NCBI GenBank assembly: GCA_001464955.1
Contig: LNEM01000025.1
Coordinates: 1 to 64,000, forward strand
Direction of reading: 5' to 3'
DNA: 64,000 bases
DNA from: Rhizobiales bacterium Ga0077537
GTDB taxonomy: Bacteria; Pseudomonadota; Alphaproteobacteria; Rhizobiales; Hyphomicrobiaceae
Shown here: positions 48,273 to 59,071 of the stretch, in pieces
Position numbering within the stretch: the first letter of the stretch is position 1
How the letters are laid out: every line of letters starts with the position of its first letter
Program-made: the position numbers and the translations under genes
The notes under the pieces: model-generated
Told to the model about the DNA's origin: nothing
The model's input: the letters and a program-made list of their open reading frames with translations, nothing else
Databases searched by the model: none

Positions 48273-49104
48273 CCGCGACAGCATTCCCGGCGCAAGTCCG
48301 TTGCACGCAGTACGCGTCGCGGGCGGGATTCGCGCAGGCTTTGCAGCGGACGGCACGACGACGCGTGCGACGCACCTGTCGGAGCGCGGCGGCTACCGAT
48401 TGGCGTTTCCATCGACATTCGCGCCGCACCTGGAGGCCCTTCAGGTCAACACCGGCGGTGGCGTCGTCGGCGGCGACCGGGTCGAGATCGACTATGCCGT
48501 CGGCGCCGGTGCCGACGTCGTCCACACCACGTCTTCCGGCGAGCGAATCTACCGGACGGACGGTCCGCCCGCCGAACTGGATTTGCATCTTTCACTCGCA
48601 GAGAACGCCCGTCTCGACTGGCTGCCGCAGCAGACCATCGTTTACGCGGGCGCGGGCCTCAGCCGTCGCATCACCGTCGACATGGCCTCCGGCAGCCGCC
48701 TCCTGATGGTCGAGATGATGACCTTCGGCCGCCCGGAAAGCCGTGAGCGCAAGGCGCCGGCCTCGATCCGCGACAGCTGGCGGATCAATCGTGGCGGTCG
48801 GCTTGTCCTCGCCGAGGAGATCAATCTGGCCGGCGAGTTCGGAACGGTCCTCGACCGGCCCGCTATCGGCGGGGGGACGCGCGCGTCCGTCATGGTTCTG
48901 CTGGTGGCGCCCGACGCCCGCGATCGGCTGGAGTTGGCGCGCGCCGCCCTCGAGGAGTATCCTTGTGACTACGGGGTGAGCGCGTGGAACGGCCTCCTGG
49001 TGCTCCGCGCCATGGCGGTTCACCCGGGCGAACTGGTCCGCGCCGTCACCCGAACGATATCGTTGTTGACCGATCGCGCGCTGCCGCGGGTATGGTCGTC
49101 TTGA
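48247..49104 (+). CDS. ureD: Urease accessory protein UreD
   Basis: LEALQVNTGGGVVGGDRVEIDYAVGAGADVVHTTSSGERIYRT...LDWLPQQTIVYAGAGLSRRITVDMA; internal ATG 48247. Confidence 0.93.
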   Translation: MSGDGSPSDRDSIPGASPLHAVRVAGGIRAGFAADGTTTRATHLSERGGYRLAFPSTFAPHLEALQVNTGGGVVGGDRVEIDYAVGAGADVVHTTSSGERIYRTDGPPAELDLHLSLAENARLDWLPQQTIVYAGAGLSRRITVDMASGSRLLMVEMMTFGRPESRERKAPASIRDSWRINRGGRLVLAEEINLAGEFGTVLDRPAIGGGTRASVMVLLVAPDARDRLELARAALEEYPCDYGVSAWNGLLVLRAMAVHPGELVRAVTRTISLLTDRALPRVWSS

Positions 49105-49126
49105 ACGTCACCGAAGTTGAGGCCGC

Positions 49127-49429
49127 ATGAACCTGACCCCTCGCGAGAAGGACAAGCTTCTGATCTCGATGGCGGCCGTCGTCGCCCGTCGCCGCCTCGA
49201 GCGCGGCGTGAAGCTCAATCATCCTGAAGCCATTGCGCTCATCACGGATTTCGTCGTGGAGGGCGCGCGCGACGGGCGCACGGTCGCCGACCTGATGGCC
49301 GCAGGCGCGCAGGTCCTGACGCGGGCCGAGGTCATGGAGGGCGTCCCCGAGATGATTCACGACGTGCAGGTCGAGGCGACGTTTCCGGACGGAACGAAGC
49401 TCGTCACGGTCCATAACCCCATCAGATAG
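49127..49429 (+). CDS. ureA: Urease subunit gamma
   Basis: [57 protein letters not shown], 100 aa. Confidence 0.97.
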   Translation: MNLTPREKDKLLISMAAVVARRRLERGVKLNHPEAIALITDFVVEGARDGRTVADLMAAGAQVLTRAEVMEGVPEMIHDVQVEATFPDGTKLVTVHNPIR

Positions 49430-49441
49430 AGACGAGGTTCC

Positions 49442-49693
49442 ATGCGACGTCATCCGGCAGCACGTCTCGGCGTGATCATAGGGCTGGCCGCAGTCCCGGG
49501 CTCGGCGTGGGCGCACCCGGGCGCCCATCATCACCTCACGATGGCGGAGCTGATCGACCATCTCGCGACGCCGTGGCACGTGAGTGTGCTCGCGGCGGTG
49601 GCGCTGCTTGGCCTCGCCGCGGCCCCCGCGAGCCGCCGCTGGCTCCGCGCTGCGCTGGACGCGCGCCGACATCGGAAGGGGACGCGGCGATGA
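49442..49693 (+). CDS. Small His-containing exported/membrane protein between ureA and ureB (83 aa)
   Basis: [83 protein letters not shown]; stop overlaps the ureB start. Confidence 0.7.
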   Translation: MRRHPAARLGVIIGLAAVPGSAWAHPGAHHHLTMAELIDHLATPWHVSVLAAVALLGLAAAPASRRWLRAALDARRHRKGTRR

Positions 49694-49995
49694 TCCCGGG
49701 CGAGATCATGACGGCGGCCGGCGACATCGAGATCAACGCCGGGCGCGAAACGGTCACTCTGGCCGTGAGCAACTCCGGCGACCGGCCGATCCAGGTGGGG
49801 AGCCACTATCATTTCGCCGAGACCAATCCGGCCTTGGTCTTCGATCGTGTGGCCGCACGCGGCTTCCGGCTCGATATCGCTGCCGGAACGGCCGTTCGCT
49901 TCGAGCCCGGCCAGAGCCGTGACGTGACGCTCGTCACCATCTCCGGCGCGCGCACGATCTATGGTTTCCGGCAGGCCGTGATGGGCAAGCTGTGA
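49690..49995 (+). CDS. ureB: Urease subunit beta
   Basis: [53 protein letters not shown]. Confidence 0.97.
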   Translation: MIPGEIMTAAGDIEINAGRETVTLAVSNSGDRPIQVGSHYHFAETNPALVFDRVAARGFRLDIAAGTAVRFEPGQSRDVTLVTISGARTIYGFRQAVMGKL

Positions 49996-50384
49996 TGGCG
50001 ACGGCGCTGTTTCCCGCGCGCCGGGTCATGTGGATGCCGCCCGATTTTCCCTGGCAGCCGCCGTCGCCCGGCAGCACCCATTGCTGCGGGACCATGACGG
50101 AGAGCCTCGTCATCGATTGCGGCCAGCACGACGATCCGTTCGACTGCCCGGACGTGCCGCTCGTTCATCATGAGGTCTTCGGAGAGTACGGCGTGCCGAT
50201 CCGCGATGATGGCATGAGCTATCTCGTGATCTCGCACTGCCCATGGTGCGGCGCGAGGCTACCGAACTCGTCGCGCGACCGCTGGTTCGACCGTCTCGAC
50301 GCAGAAGGCCTTGCGGACACCCCCTTCCTGGAGCTGCCTGTGGCGCTCCGCACGGCCGCCTGGCGTCTGGCCCCGCGGACCTGA
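49992..50384 (+). CDS. Cys-rich small protein between ureB and ureC (DUF6980-like)
   Basis: HCCGTM...[59 protein letters not shown] 49992 or ATG 49995 start, coupled to the ureB stop. Family name from memory. Confidence 0.75.
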   Translation: MMATALFPARRVMWMPPDFPWQPPSPGSTHCCGTMTESLVIDCGQHDDPFDCPDVPLVHHEVFGEYGVPIRDDGMSYLVISHCPWCGARLPNSSRDRWFDRLDAEGLADTPFLELPVALRTAAWRLAPRT

Positions 50385-50398
50385 TCGAGGAAACACCC

Positions 50399-52117
50399 AT
50401 GCCCAACCGTATGTCGCGCGCCGCCTACGCCCAGATGTTCGGTCCGACGACCGGCGACCGGGTCCGCCTCGCCGACACCGAACTCGTGATCGAGGTCGAG
50501 CGCGATCTGACGATTTACGGCGAGGAGGTGAAGTTCGGTGGCGGCAAGGTCATCCGGGACGGCATGGGCCAGTCACAGGTGACCCGCGCGGCCGGCGCCG
50601 TCGACACGGTGATCACCAACGCGCTGATCCTCGACGCCGTGCAGGGCGTGGTGAAGGCCGACGTCGGGCTTAGGGACGGCAACATCGTCAGGATCGGCAA
50701 GGCGGGCAATCCGGACATCCAGCCCGGCGTCGACATCGTCGTCGGGCCGGGCACCGAAGTGATCGCGGGCGAAGGCAAGATCCTGACCGCGGGCGGCTTC
50801 GATCCGCATATTCATTACATCTGCCCGCAGCAGATCGAGGACGCCCTGATGTCGGGCCTCACCACCATGTTGGGTGGCGGCACCGGGCCGGCTCACGGAA
50901 CGCTCGCGACCACCTGCACGCCGGGGGCGTGGCACATCGGCATGATGATGCGGGCTGCCGACGCCTTCCCCATGAACCTCGGCTTTTCGGGGAAGGGCAA
51001 CGCGGCGCTCCCCGGCGCGCTGGTCGAGATGGTCGAGGGTGGTGCCTGCTCACTGAAACTGCACGAGGACTGGGGCACCACGCCGGCCGCGATCGACTGC
51101 TGCCTCTCGGTCGGCGACGACTACGACATTCAGGTGATGCTGCACTCCGACACGCTGAACGAGTCGGGCTACGTCGAGGACACCATCGCCGCCTTCAAGG
51201 GCCGCACCATTCACGCCTTCCACACCGAGGGCGCCGGTGGCGGCCACGCCCCGGACATCATGAAGGTGGCGGGACTGCCGAACGTGCTGCCATCCTCGAC
51301 CAATCCGACGCGGCCGTTCACGGTCAACACCATCGACGAGCATCTCGACATGCTGATGGTGTGCCATCACCTGTCGCCGCGCATCCCTGAGGATCTCGCC
51401 TTCGCCGAGAGCCGCATCCGGAAAGAGACCATCGCGGCCGAGGACATCCTCCACGATCTCGGCGCCCTCTCGATGATGTCGTCCGACAGCCAGGCCATGG
51501 GCCGCGTCGGCGAGGTGATCATCCGCACGTGGCAGACGGCGCACAAGATGAAGGTCCAGCGTGGTCCGCTGCCTGAGGACAAGGGGAAGGGCAACGACAA
51601 CTTCCGCGCTCGTCGCTATATCGCCAAGTACACGATCAATCCCGCCATCGCGCACGGGCTCTCGCGTCACATCGGCTCGGTGGAGGTGGGGAAACTCGCC
51701 GATCTCGTGCTCTGGTCGCCGGCCTTCTTCGGCGTCAAGCCGGACATGATCATCAAGGGCGGCGTCATCGCGGCAGCCCCCATGGGCGACCCGAACGCCT
51801 CGATCCCGACGCCGCAGCCGATGCATTACCGGCCCATGTTCGGCGCCTTCGCCGGCGCCCGGACCGCGACCGCGTTCACGTTCACCAGCAAGGCGGCGGT
51901 CGCCAACAATCTCGGTGACAAGCTGGGGCTCGCCAAACGCCTGGTCGCCGTCGAGAATGTTCGCGGCGGCATCTCGAAGAAGAGCATGATCCTGAACGAC
52001 GCGACGCCCGTCATCGAAATCGATCCCGAAACCTACGCCGTGCGCGCGGACGGGGAACTGCTCGTCTGCGAGCCCGCGAAAGTGCTGCCCATGGCGCAGC
52101 GCTACTTCCTGTTCTGA
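50399..52117 (+). CDS. ureC: Urease subunit alpha
   Basis: [117 protein letters not shown]. Confidence 0.98.
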   Translation: MPNRMSRAAYAQMFGPTTGDRVRLADTELVIEVERDLTIYGEEVKFGGGKVIRDGMGQSQVTRAAGAVDTVITNALILDAVQGVVKADVGLRDGNIVRIGKAGNPDIQPGVDIVVGPGTEVIAGEGKILTAGGFDPHIHYICPQQIEDALMSGLTTMLGGGTGPAHGTLATTCTPGAWHIGMMMRAADAFPMNLGFSGKGNAALPGALVEMVEGGACSLKLHEDWGTTPAAIDCCLSVGDDYDIQVMLHSDTLNESGYVEDTIAAFKGRTIHAFHTEGAGGGHAPDIMKVAGLPNVLPSSTNPTRPFTVNTIDEHLDMLMVCHHLSPRIPEDLAFAESRIRKETIAAEDILHDLGALSMMSSDSQAMGRVGEVIIRTWQTAHKMKVQRGPLPEDKGKGNDNFRARRYIAKYTINPAIAHGLSRHIGSVEVGKLADLVLWSPAFFGVKPDMIIKGGVIAAAPMGDPNASIPTPQPMHYRPMFGAFAGARTATAFTFTSKAAVANNLGDKLGLAKRLVAVENVRGGISKKSMILNDATPVIEIDPETYAVRADGELLVCEPAKVLPMAQRYFLF

Positions 52118-52125
52118 GGCCCACC

Positions 52126-52656
52126 ATGCTTCGCGCCACCACCGTCGTCCGCCGCGCCGTTCTCGGCAAGCGGATCACCATCGACACCATTACATTGGAC
52201 CGTGAGGCCCGCTATCGCCGCCGCATCGCCATGGCGACCGATCGCGGCCACGAGTTCCTGTTGGATCTGCCGGAAGCCACCTATCTGGCCCACGGCGATG
52301 CGCTGCAGCTCTCGAACGGCGCGCTCGTGAAGGTGCAGGCGGCGCCGGAAGCACTGATGGAGATCCACACCCACGGCCCTCTCGAACTCGCGCGCATCGC
52401 GTGGCACATCGGCAACCGCCACACGCCTGCCGAGATCACCGCCGACGCCATCTACATCAAGCCCGATCACGTTCTGGCGGAGATGGTCGAAGGGCTCGGC
52501 GCGCACGTTCACGCCGTGACCCGTCCGTTCGAGCCTGAGGGCGGCGCTTATGGCTCCAAGGGGCCGCTGCAGATGGGCCACCATCACGGCAGTCACGCGC
52601 ACACTCATGACCATGACCACAGCCACGGTCATCACCACAAGCACGACAAGGCGTGA
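52126..52656 (+). CDS. ureE: Urease accessory protein UreE with His-rich C-terminus
   Basis: [36 protein letters not shown]...[10 protein letters not shown]; tail [25 protein letters not shown]. Confidence 0.95.
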   Translation: MLRATTVVRRAVLGKRITIDTITLDREARYRRRIAMATDRGHEFLLDLPEATYLAHGDALQLSNGALVKVQAAPEALMEIHTHGPLELARIAWHIGNRHTPAEITADAIYIKPDHVLAEMVEGLGAHVHAVTRPFEPEGGAYGSKGPLQMGHHHGSHAHTHDHDHSHGHHHKHDKA

Positions 52657-53420
52657 GCGTGTCAGAGCGCCGGCGCGATGGGGTGGGGGCAAACACGGCG
52701 CCCTCGGCCGACGAAAAGGCGAGCGATGCGGCCGCGCCGACGCTGCCGCCCATCGATCCGCGCCTGTCGGTCTGGCTATCGCCTGGCTTTCCGGTGGGCG
52801 CCTTCGCCTACAGTCACGGGCTGGAACTTGCCGCCGACCGCCGCTGGATCGCCGGGCGCGACGGCGTCGAACTCTGGCTCCGGGACCTTCTCGAGCGGGG
52901 ATCGCTCCGCAACGATCTCATCATAGCATCCGCGGCCTGGCGGGCGACATCGGCGTGCAACTGGCCGGATCTCGTTTCGGTCCACGATCTGGCGCTGGCG
53001 CTGCAACCCTCCGCGGAACGGCATCTCGAAGCCGTGACTCAGGGCAACGCCTTCATGATGGCTATCGCGGCGTCGTGGCCGAACACCGCCCTCGACGCAG
53101 CACGCGAAACGGCGGCCGGCGACATCGCTTATCCCGTGGCGGTGGGCTTGACGTCCGCCGCGCACGCGATCGACCTCGACGGCACGCTCGTCGCCTACGC
53201 CATTGCGTTCGTGTCGAACCTCGTCTCGGCGGCGATCCGCCTCTCGCTCATCGGGCAGACGGATGGCCAGCGCATCATCGCGGCACTGCTGTCGCCGATC
53301 CACGACACGGCCCGCGCTGTAGCCGGCACGACACTCGCCGATCTCGGGAGCGCGACCCTTCGCTCCGATCTCGCCTCTCTCGCCCACGAAACGCAATATT
53401 CGAGGCTCTTTCGCTCATGA
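52653..53420 (+). CDS. ureF: Urease accessory protein UreF
   Basis: [25 protein letters not shown]...[23 protein letters not shown] start overlapping ureE. Confidence 0.93.
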   Translation: MSVSERRRDGVGANTAPSADEKASDAAAPTLPPIDPRLSVWLSPGFPVGAFAYSHGLELAADRRWIAGRDGVELWLRDLLERGSLRNDLIIASAAWRATSACNWPDLVSVHDLALALQPSAERHLEAVTQGNAFMMAIAASWPNTALDAARETAAGDIAYPVAVGLTSAAHAIDLDGTLVAYAIAFVSNLVSAAIRLSLIGQTDGQRIIAALLSPIHDTARAVAGTTLADLGSATLRSDLASLAHETQYSRLFRS

Positions 53421-54055
53421 CCGAAACGCTCCAGACACAGCACTCCCATGGCCCCCTTCGCGTCGGCATCGGTGGCCCCGTCGGCTCCGGCAAGACGACG
53501 CTGACGGCAGCCCTCTGTCGCGCCTTCCGCGACCGCTACGACATCTGCGCCATCACCAACGACATCTACACGAAGGAGGACGCCGAGATCCTGATGCGCA
53601 TGCAGGCGCTGCCGCTCGAGCGGATCATGGGCGTCGAGACGGGCGGCTGCCCGCACACCGCCATCCGCGAAGACTGTTCCATCAACCTCGCGGCGATCGA
53701 CACGATGCGAAAGAAGTTCCCGCGCCTCGATGTGATCCTGATCGAATCGGGCGGCGACAATCTCGCGGCCACGTTCTCGCCCGAACTGGCGGACCTGACG
53801 ATCTACGTCATCGACGTGGCGCAAGGCGAGAAGATCCCCAGGAAGGGCGGACCGGGCATCACCCGCTCCGACCTCCTGGTGATCAACAAGACCGATCTCG
53901 CGCCGCACGTCGGCGCTGATCTCGGCGTGATGGAACGTGACGCTCGCCGCATGCGGGGCGAAAAGCCGTTCGTCATGACGACCATCCACGATGGCGGCGG
54001 CGTGGCCGATATCGCGGCGTTCATCGAGCGGGCCGGCGGCTTGCAGGCCGCCTGA
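53417..54055 (+). CDS. ureG: Urease accessory GTPase UreG
   Basis: [50 protein letters not shown]...[26 protein letters not shown] overlap with ureF. Confidence 0.97.
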   Translation: MTETLQTQHSHGPLRVGIGGPVGSGKTTLTAALCRAFRDRYDICAITNDIYTKEDAEILMRMQALPLERIMGVETGGCPHTAIREDCSINLAAIDTMRKKFPRLDVILIESGGDNLAATFSPELADLTIYVIDVAQGEKIPRKGGPGITRSDLLVINKTDLAPHVGADLGVMERDARRMRGEKPFVMTTIHDGGGVADIAAFIERAGGLQAA

Positions 54056-54076
54056 GCCGCTCGCAGCACGCCCTCG

Positions 54077-56743
54077 TCACGCCGAGGCGAGACGTGCCTC
54101 GATGGCGTCGAGCGCAAGGGACGCCTTGGCGCCGTCGGGGCCTCCGGCTTGCGCCATGTCGGGCCGCCCGCCGCCACCTTTGCCGCCGGTCGCTTCCGAG
54201 GCCGCTCGGACTAGGTCGACGGCACTCACCTTGCTAGTCAGATCATTCGTTACGGCGACGACGATGCTGAGCTTGCCGTCAGCGCCGTTGTTCGCGATTG
54301 CCACGACCCCTGAGCCGACCTTTGCGCGTCCGTCATCGGCGATGGATTTCAAGTCTTTGGGCTCTGCACCTTCGAGAGCGCGGTAATAGAACTTGACGCC
54401 ACCGATCTCCTTGATGGGCTCCGACATTGTCTGCCCGCCGCCCCCGAGCGCGATCGCCCGCTTGGCGTCCGCGAGCTGCCGCTCGAGCTGGCGTTGCGTC
54501 TCGACCAGCGACTTGACGCGCTCGACGATGTCCTCGGGCCGCGTCCGCAGAAGCGACGCGAGGTCCTTCACGCGCGCGTCCTGTTCCGCGAGGTACTGCC
54601 GCGCACCGTCCGCCGTGACGGCCTCGATGCGCCGCACACCCGCCGCCGACGCGCTCTCGCCGACGATCCGGATGAGCCCGATATCGCCCGTGCGCCGGAC
54701 GTGCGTGCCGCCGCACAATTCGATCGACCACGGCTTGTTGGCCTTGGCGCCCGACTGCCCGACGCCCATCGACACAACCCGCACCTCATCGCCGTACTTT
54801 TCGCCGAAGAGCGCCATGGCGCCCGTCTCGCGCGCATCCTCGATGCTCATGAGCCGCGTTTCGACCGGGCTGTTCTGCAGCACGTATGCGTTGGCCATCG
54901 CCTCCACGGCGGCGATCTCGTCGGCAGCCATCGGCTTGTTGTGCGAGATGTCGAAGCGTAGCCGCTCCGGCGCGACGAGCGATCCCTTCTGTGCGACGTG
55001 CGTGCCGAGCACCTGCCGGAGCGCTTCGTGAATGAGATGCGTCGCCGAGTGGTTGGCGCGGATCGCCGAGCGATTGCCGTGATCGACAGCCATGACGACC
55101 TGATCGCCGGCCTTGAACGTCCCGGCCTCCACTGTTCCGTAGTGGACGAACAGCACGCCGAGCTTCTTCTGCGTGTCCGTGACGCGGAACACGGCCCCAC
55201 CCGGGCCTGTGATGAGGCCGCTGTCGCCGACCTGGCCGCCACTCTCGCCGTAGAACGGTGTCTGGCTGACGATGATCTCGCCCTGATCGCCGGCCTTGAG
55301 CGCGCCCACCACCTTGCCGCCGCTGAGCGTCGACTTGATCACCGCTTCCGCCTGCTCGGTGTCGTAACCGAGGAATTCGGTCGCGCCGGTCTCTTCCTTC
55401 ACCTCGAACCAGACGCCCTCGGTGGCCGCCTCGCCCGAGCCCTTCCAGGCCCGCCGCGCTTCGTCTTTCTGCTTCTCCATCGCCGCGTTGAAGCCGGTGA
55501 GATCTACGTTCACGCCGCGCGGCCGCAAGGCGTCCTGCGTCAGATCGAGCGGGAAGCCGAACGTGTCGTAGAGGCGGAACGCCACCTCGCCCGCGAGCGT
55601 GTCGCCCGTCCGCAGATTGTTGGTCGCCTCGTCGAGGAGCCCGAGGCCGCGCTCCAGCGTCTTGCGGAACCGCACCTCTTCGAGCTTCAGCGTCTCGGTG
55701 ATCAACGCCTGCGCCTGCACGAGTTCCGGATAGCTCGTCCCCATCTGGCGGACGAGCGTACCGACGAGCCGGTGCATCAGCGGATCTTTCGCGCCCAGAA
55801 GATGCGCGTGCCGCATGGCGCGCCGCATGATCCGGCGCAGCACATACCCCCGCCCCTCGTTCGACGGCAGTACGCCATCCGCGATGAGGAAGCTCGTCGC
55901 CCGGAGATGATCCGCGATGACGCGATGGCTCGGCGTCTTGTCACCCTTCGCGGGCACGCCCGTCTCGGCAACCGACGCCTCGATCAACGCCTTGAAGAGG
56001 TCGGTGTCGTAGTTCGAGTGGACGCCCTGCAGGATGGCCGTGATGCGCTCGAGACCCATGCCGGTGTCGATCGAGGGCCGGGGCAGGTTCACGCGCTTTC
56101 CCGGCTCGAGCTGGTCGAATTGCATGAAGACGAGGTTCCAGAACTCGAGGAACCGGTCGCCATCCTCGTCCGGGCTGCCGGGCGGTCCGCCCTTCAGCTT
56201 GTCGCCCTGATCGATGAAGATCTCCGAGCACGGCCCGCAGGGCCCCGTGTCGCCGGCGGACCAGAAATTGTCCGACGTGGCGATGCGGATGATCTTGTCG
56301 TCGGAGATGCCGGCGATCTTCTTCCAGAGCGTGGCCGCCTCCTCGTCCTCCGAGTAGACAGTGATCAGCAGCTTCTTCTTGTCGAGCCCGAACTCCTTGG
56401 TGACGAGGTTCCAGGCGAGACTGATCGCCTGCTCCTTGAAGTAGTCGCCGAACGAGAAGTTGCCGAGCATCTCGAAGAACGTGTGGTGGCGCGCGGTGTA
56501 GCCGACGTTGTCGAGGTCGTTGTGCTTGCCGCCGGCGCGGAGGCACTTCTGCGCAGTCACGGCGCGCGTGTAGTCGCGCTTCTCCTGGCCCGTGAACAGG
56601 TTCTTGAACTGGACCATGCCCGCAGACGTGAACATCAGCGTCGGGTCGTTGCGTGGCACCAGTGAGGAACTCTCGACGTGCTCGTGGCCGTTTTTCTTGA
56701 AGTAGTCGACGAAGGTCGAGCGGATCTCGTTGAGGCCGGTCAT
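54077..56743 (-). CDS. alaS: Alanyl-tRNA synthetase
   Basis: [107 protein letters not shown]. Confidence 0.98.
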   Translation of the reverse strand: MTGLNEIRSTFVDYFKKNGHEHVESSSLVPRNDPTLMFTSAGMVQFKNLFTGQEKRDYTRAVTAQKCLRAGGKHNDLDNVGYTARHHTFFEMLGNFSFGDYFKEQAISLAWNLVTKEFGLDKKKLLITVYSEDEEAATLWKKIAGISDDKIIRIATSDNFWSAGDTGPCGPCSEIFIDQGDKLKGGPPGSPDEDGDRFLEFWNLVFMQFDQLEPGKRVNLPRPSIDTGMGLERITAILQGVHSNYDTDLFKALIEASVAETGVPAKGDKTPSHRVIADHLRATSFLIADGVLPSNEGRGYVLRRIMRRAMRHAHLLGAKDPLMHRLVGTLVRQMGTSYPELVQAQALITETLKLEEVRFRKTLERGLGLLDEATNNLRTGDTLAGEVAFRLYDTFGFPLDLTQDALRPRGVNVDLTGFNAAMEKQKDEARRAWKGSGEAATEGVWFEVKEETGATEFLGYDTEQAEAVIKSTLSGGKVVGALKAGDQGEIIVSQTPFYGESGGQVGDSGLITGPGGAVFRVTDTQKKLGVLFVHYGTVEAGTFKAGDQVVMAVDHGNRSAIRANHSATHLIHEALRQVLGTHVAQKGSLVAPERLRFDISHNKPMAADEIAAVEAMANAYVLQNSPVETRLMSIEDARETGAMALFGEKYGDEVRVVSMGVGQSGAKANKPWSIELCGGTHVRRTGDIGLIRIVGESASAAGVRRIEAVTADGARQYLAEQDARVKDLASLLRTRPEDIVERVKSLVETQRQLERQLADAKRAIALGGGGQTMSEPIKEIGGVKFYYRALEGAEPKDLKSIADDGRAKVGSGVVAIANNGADGKLSIVVAVTNDLTSKVSAVDLVRAASEATGGKGGGGRPDMAQAGGPDGAKASLALDAIEARLASA

Positions 56744-56981
56744 GTGCCTGTTCTGCTCCGGGTGGCGAAGGCGGCCGAGCGGCCTCCGTAGGACGACGTT
56801 TCGGAGGCTATCTAGCGGCGGGCGAGGGGGATTGTCCATGAATTCGCAGGCTTACGGGCACGATCGCTGGACCCTTCAGGCGCGGCCGCTGCAACTCGGG
56901 CCGGCAGCCCGCCTGCCGGCGTTTGACAAGGCCCGGTGAGCGTGCGAGCCACGCCCGGAAACCAGCCTCCGGGAGGATACC

Positions 56982-57635
56982 ATGAGCGGCGACGGCAAGC
57001 TGACATTGCGGGCGGCCATCGTGCCGGTGACACCGCTCCAGCAGAACTGTTCGCTGGTCTGGAGCGAGGCGACGAAGAAAGGCGCGGTGATAGACCCGGG
57101 CGGCGATGTGCCGGTCATCCTCGATGCGATCAGGCAGGTCGGTATGACGCCCGAGAAGATCGTCCTGACCCACGGCCATCTCGACCACGTCGGCGGCGCC
57201 ATGGAGTTGAAGGAGGCGTTGGGCGTCGCCATCGAGGGGCCGCACCTCGCCGACAGGTTCCTCATGGAGCGCGCCGAGGAACAAGCCCGGAGCTACGGTC
57301 TCTCAGGGATGCGCAACGCCACGTCGGACCGTTGGCTCGTCGAGGGCGACCCGCTTGAGATCGGCGGCGAGGCCTTCCAGATCCTGCATTGTCCGGGCCA
57401 TTCGCCGGGCTCGCTCGTCTATTACAACGCGACGAACCGCTTGGCAGTCGTTGGTGACGTGCTCTTCCAGGGCTCCATCGGCCGCACCGATTTCCCCTAT
57501 GGCGATCACGAGGCGCTGATCACCGCCATCAAGACGAAGCTCCTGCCCCTCGGCGACGATATCGCCTTCATCTGTGGCCACGGGCCCACGAGCACCTTCG
57601 GCAACGAGCGCGAGACGAACCCGTTCCTCGCCTAG
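56982..57635 (+). CDS. MBL-fold metallo-hydrolase (glyoxalase II-like)
   Basis: LVWSEATKKGAVIDPGGDVPVILDAI...LTHGHLDHVGGAMELKEA...LHCPGHSPGSLVYYN...FICGHGPTSTFGNER. Confidence 0.93.
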   Translation: MSGDGKLTLRAAIVPVTPLQQNCSLVWSEATKKGAVIDPGGDVPVILDAIRQVGMTPEKIVLTHGHLDHVGGAMELKEALGVAIEGPHLADRFLMERAEEQARSYGLSGMRNATSDRWLVEGDPLEIGGEAFQILHCPGHSPGSLVYYNATNRLAVVGDVLFQGSIGRTDFPYGDHEALITAIKTKLLPLGDDIAFICGHGPTSTFGNERETNPFLA

Positions 57636-57653
57636 CCGGACGACGAAAGAGAA

Positions 57654-57679
57654 GAGGCCGGACGTTCCCGCCCGGCCTC
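57654..57679. terminator. Probable terminator hairpin between convergent MBL-hydrolase and icd genes
   Basis: gaggccgg (57654-57661) pairs with ccggcctc (57672-57679); a T-rich stretch follows on the minus strand (ttctctttcg). Confidence 0.6.
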
Positions 57680-57721
57680 CGTCGATCTGGATCGTCGTAC
57701 GCGATCGTCGCGCCCGCAGGA

Positions 57722-58939
57722 TCACGCACCCATCGCGATCTTCAGGTTCTCGTCGATCTTGTCGAGGAAGCCTGTGGTCGAGAGCCACGTCTGCTGGTCG
57801 CCGACGAGGAGCGCGAGGTCCTTCGTCATGAACCCGGCCTCGACGGTGTCGATGCACACCTTCTCGAGCGTGGCCGAGAACTTGGCGAGCTCCGGATTGT
57901 CGTCGAGCTTGGCGCGGTGCGCGAGGCCCCGCGTCCAGGCGAAGATGGAGGCCATCGAGTTCGTCGACGTTTCACGGCCCTTCTGGTGCTCGCGGTAGTG
58001 GCGCGTCACCGTGCCGTGGGCGGCCTCGGCCTCGACCGTCTTGCCGTCCGGCGTGAACAGCACCGACGTCATGAGCCCGAGCGAGCCGAAGCCCTGCGCC
58101 ACCGTGTCGGACTGCACGTCGCCGTCGTAGTTCTTGCACGCCCACACGTAGCCGCCCGACCACTTGAGCGAGGCCGCCACCATGTCGTCGATGAGGCGGT
58201 GCTCGTAGGTCAGCTTCGCGTCGGCGAACTTGTCCTTGAACTCGGCGTCGAACACCTCCTGGAACAGGTCCTTGAAGCGGCCGTCGTAGCGCTTGAGGAT
58301 GGTGTTCTTGGTCGACAGGTAGACCGGATAGTTGCGCATGAGCCCGTAGTTGAGGGACGCGCGGGCGAAGTCGCGGATCGAGTCGTCGAGGTTATACATG
58401 ACCATGGCGACGCCGCCGGCCGGGAAGTCGAACACCTTGTGCTCGATCTTCTTCGAGCCGTCCTTCGACACCCACGCGACGGCGAGCGAGCCTTCCTCGG
58501 GCACGACGAAGTCGGTGGCGCGATACTGGTCGCCGTAGGCATGGCGGCCGATGACGATCGGCTGCGTCCAGCCGGGCACGAGACGCGGCACGTTCTTGCA
58601 GATGATCGGCTCGCGGAAGATGGTGCCGCCGAGGATGTTGCGGATGGTGCCGTTCGGCGACCGCCACATCTCCTTCAGGTTGAACTCCTCGACCCGCGCC
58701 TCGTCCGGCGTGATGGTCGCGCACTTGACGGCCACGCCGTGCTTCTTGGTGGCGTTGGCGGAATCGATGGTGATCTGGTCGTTCGTCCGGTCACGCGACT
58801 CGACGCTGAGATCGTAGTATTCGAGATTGAGGTCGAGATAGGGGTGGATCAGCTTGTCCTTGATGAGCTGCCAGATGATGCGGGTCATCTCGTCGCCGTC
58901 CATCTCGACGACGGTGCCGTCCACCTTGATCTTCTGCAT
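57722..58939 (-). CDS. icd: Isocitrate dehydrogenase (NADP+)
   Basis: [80 protein letters not shown]. Confidence 0.97.
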   Translation of the reverse strand: MQKIKVDGTVVEMDGDEMTRIIWQLIKDKLIHPYLDLNLEYYDLSVESRDRTNDQITIDSANATKKHGVAVKCATITPDEARVEEFNLKEMWRSPNGTIRNILGGTIFREPIICKNVPRLVPGWTQPIVIGRHAYGDQYRATDFVVPEEGSLAVAWVSKDGSKKIEHKVFDFPAGGVAMVMYNLDDSIRDFARASLNYGLMRNYPVYLSTKNTILKRYDGRFKDLFQEVFDAEFKDKFADAKLTYEHRLIDDMVAASLKWSGGYVWACKNYDGDVQSDTVAQGFGSLGLMTSVLFTPDGKTVEAEAAHGTVTRHYREHQKGRETSTNSMASIFAWTRGLAHRAKLDDNPELAKFSATLEKVCIDTVEAGFMTKDLALLVGDQQTWLSTTGFLDKIDENLKIAMGA

Positions 58940-59071
58940 TGGGTCCTCTTGGCGTAGGTCGTGGCCTATCAAATCGCGGCGCACCATAGGGCGCGCCCCC
59001 CGACATGCCAAGTGGATGCCGTCGAGAGATCGCGATACAGAGCCGCCGGCACCTGTTCAAGAGTGAGGTCC

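Noticed and set aside
52557-52653. Repetitive CAC/CAT-rich DNA
   Set aside because: Explained as the coding sequence of the UreE His-rich tail rather than a nucleotide repeat or CRISPR.
54998-56665. Long + strand ORF (555 aa) antisense to alaS
   Set aside because: Entirely inside alaS; composition (Arg/Glu/Leu-rich, no family motifs) is typical of antisense shadow ORFs in high-GC DNA.
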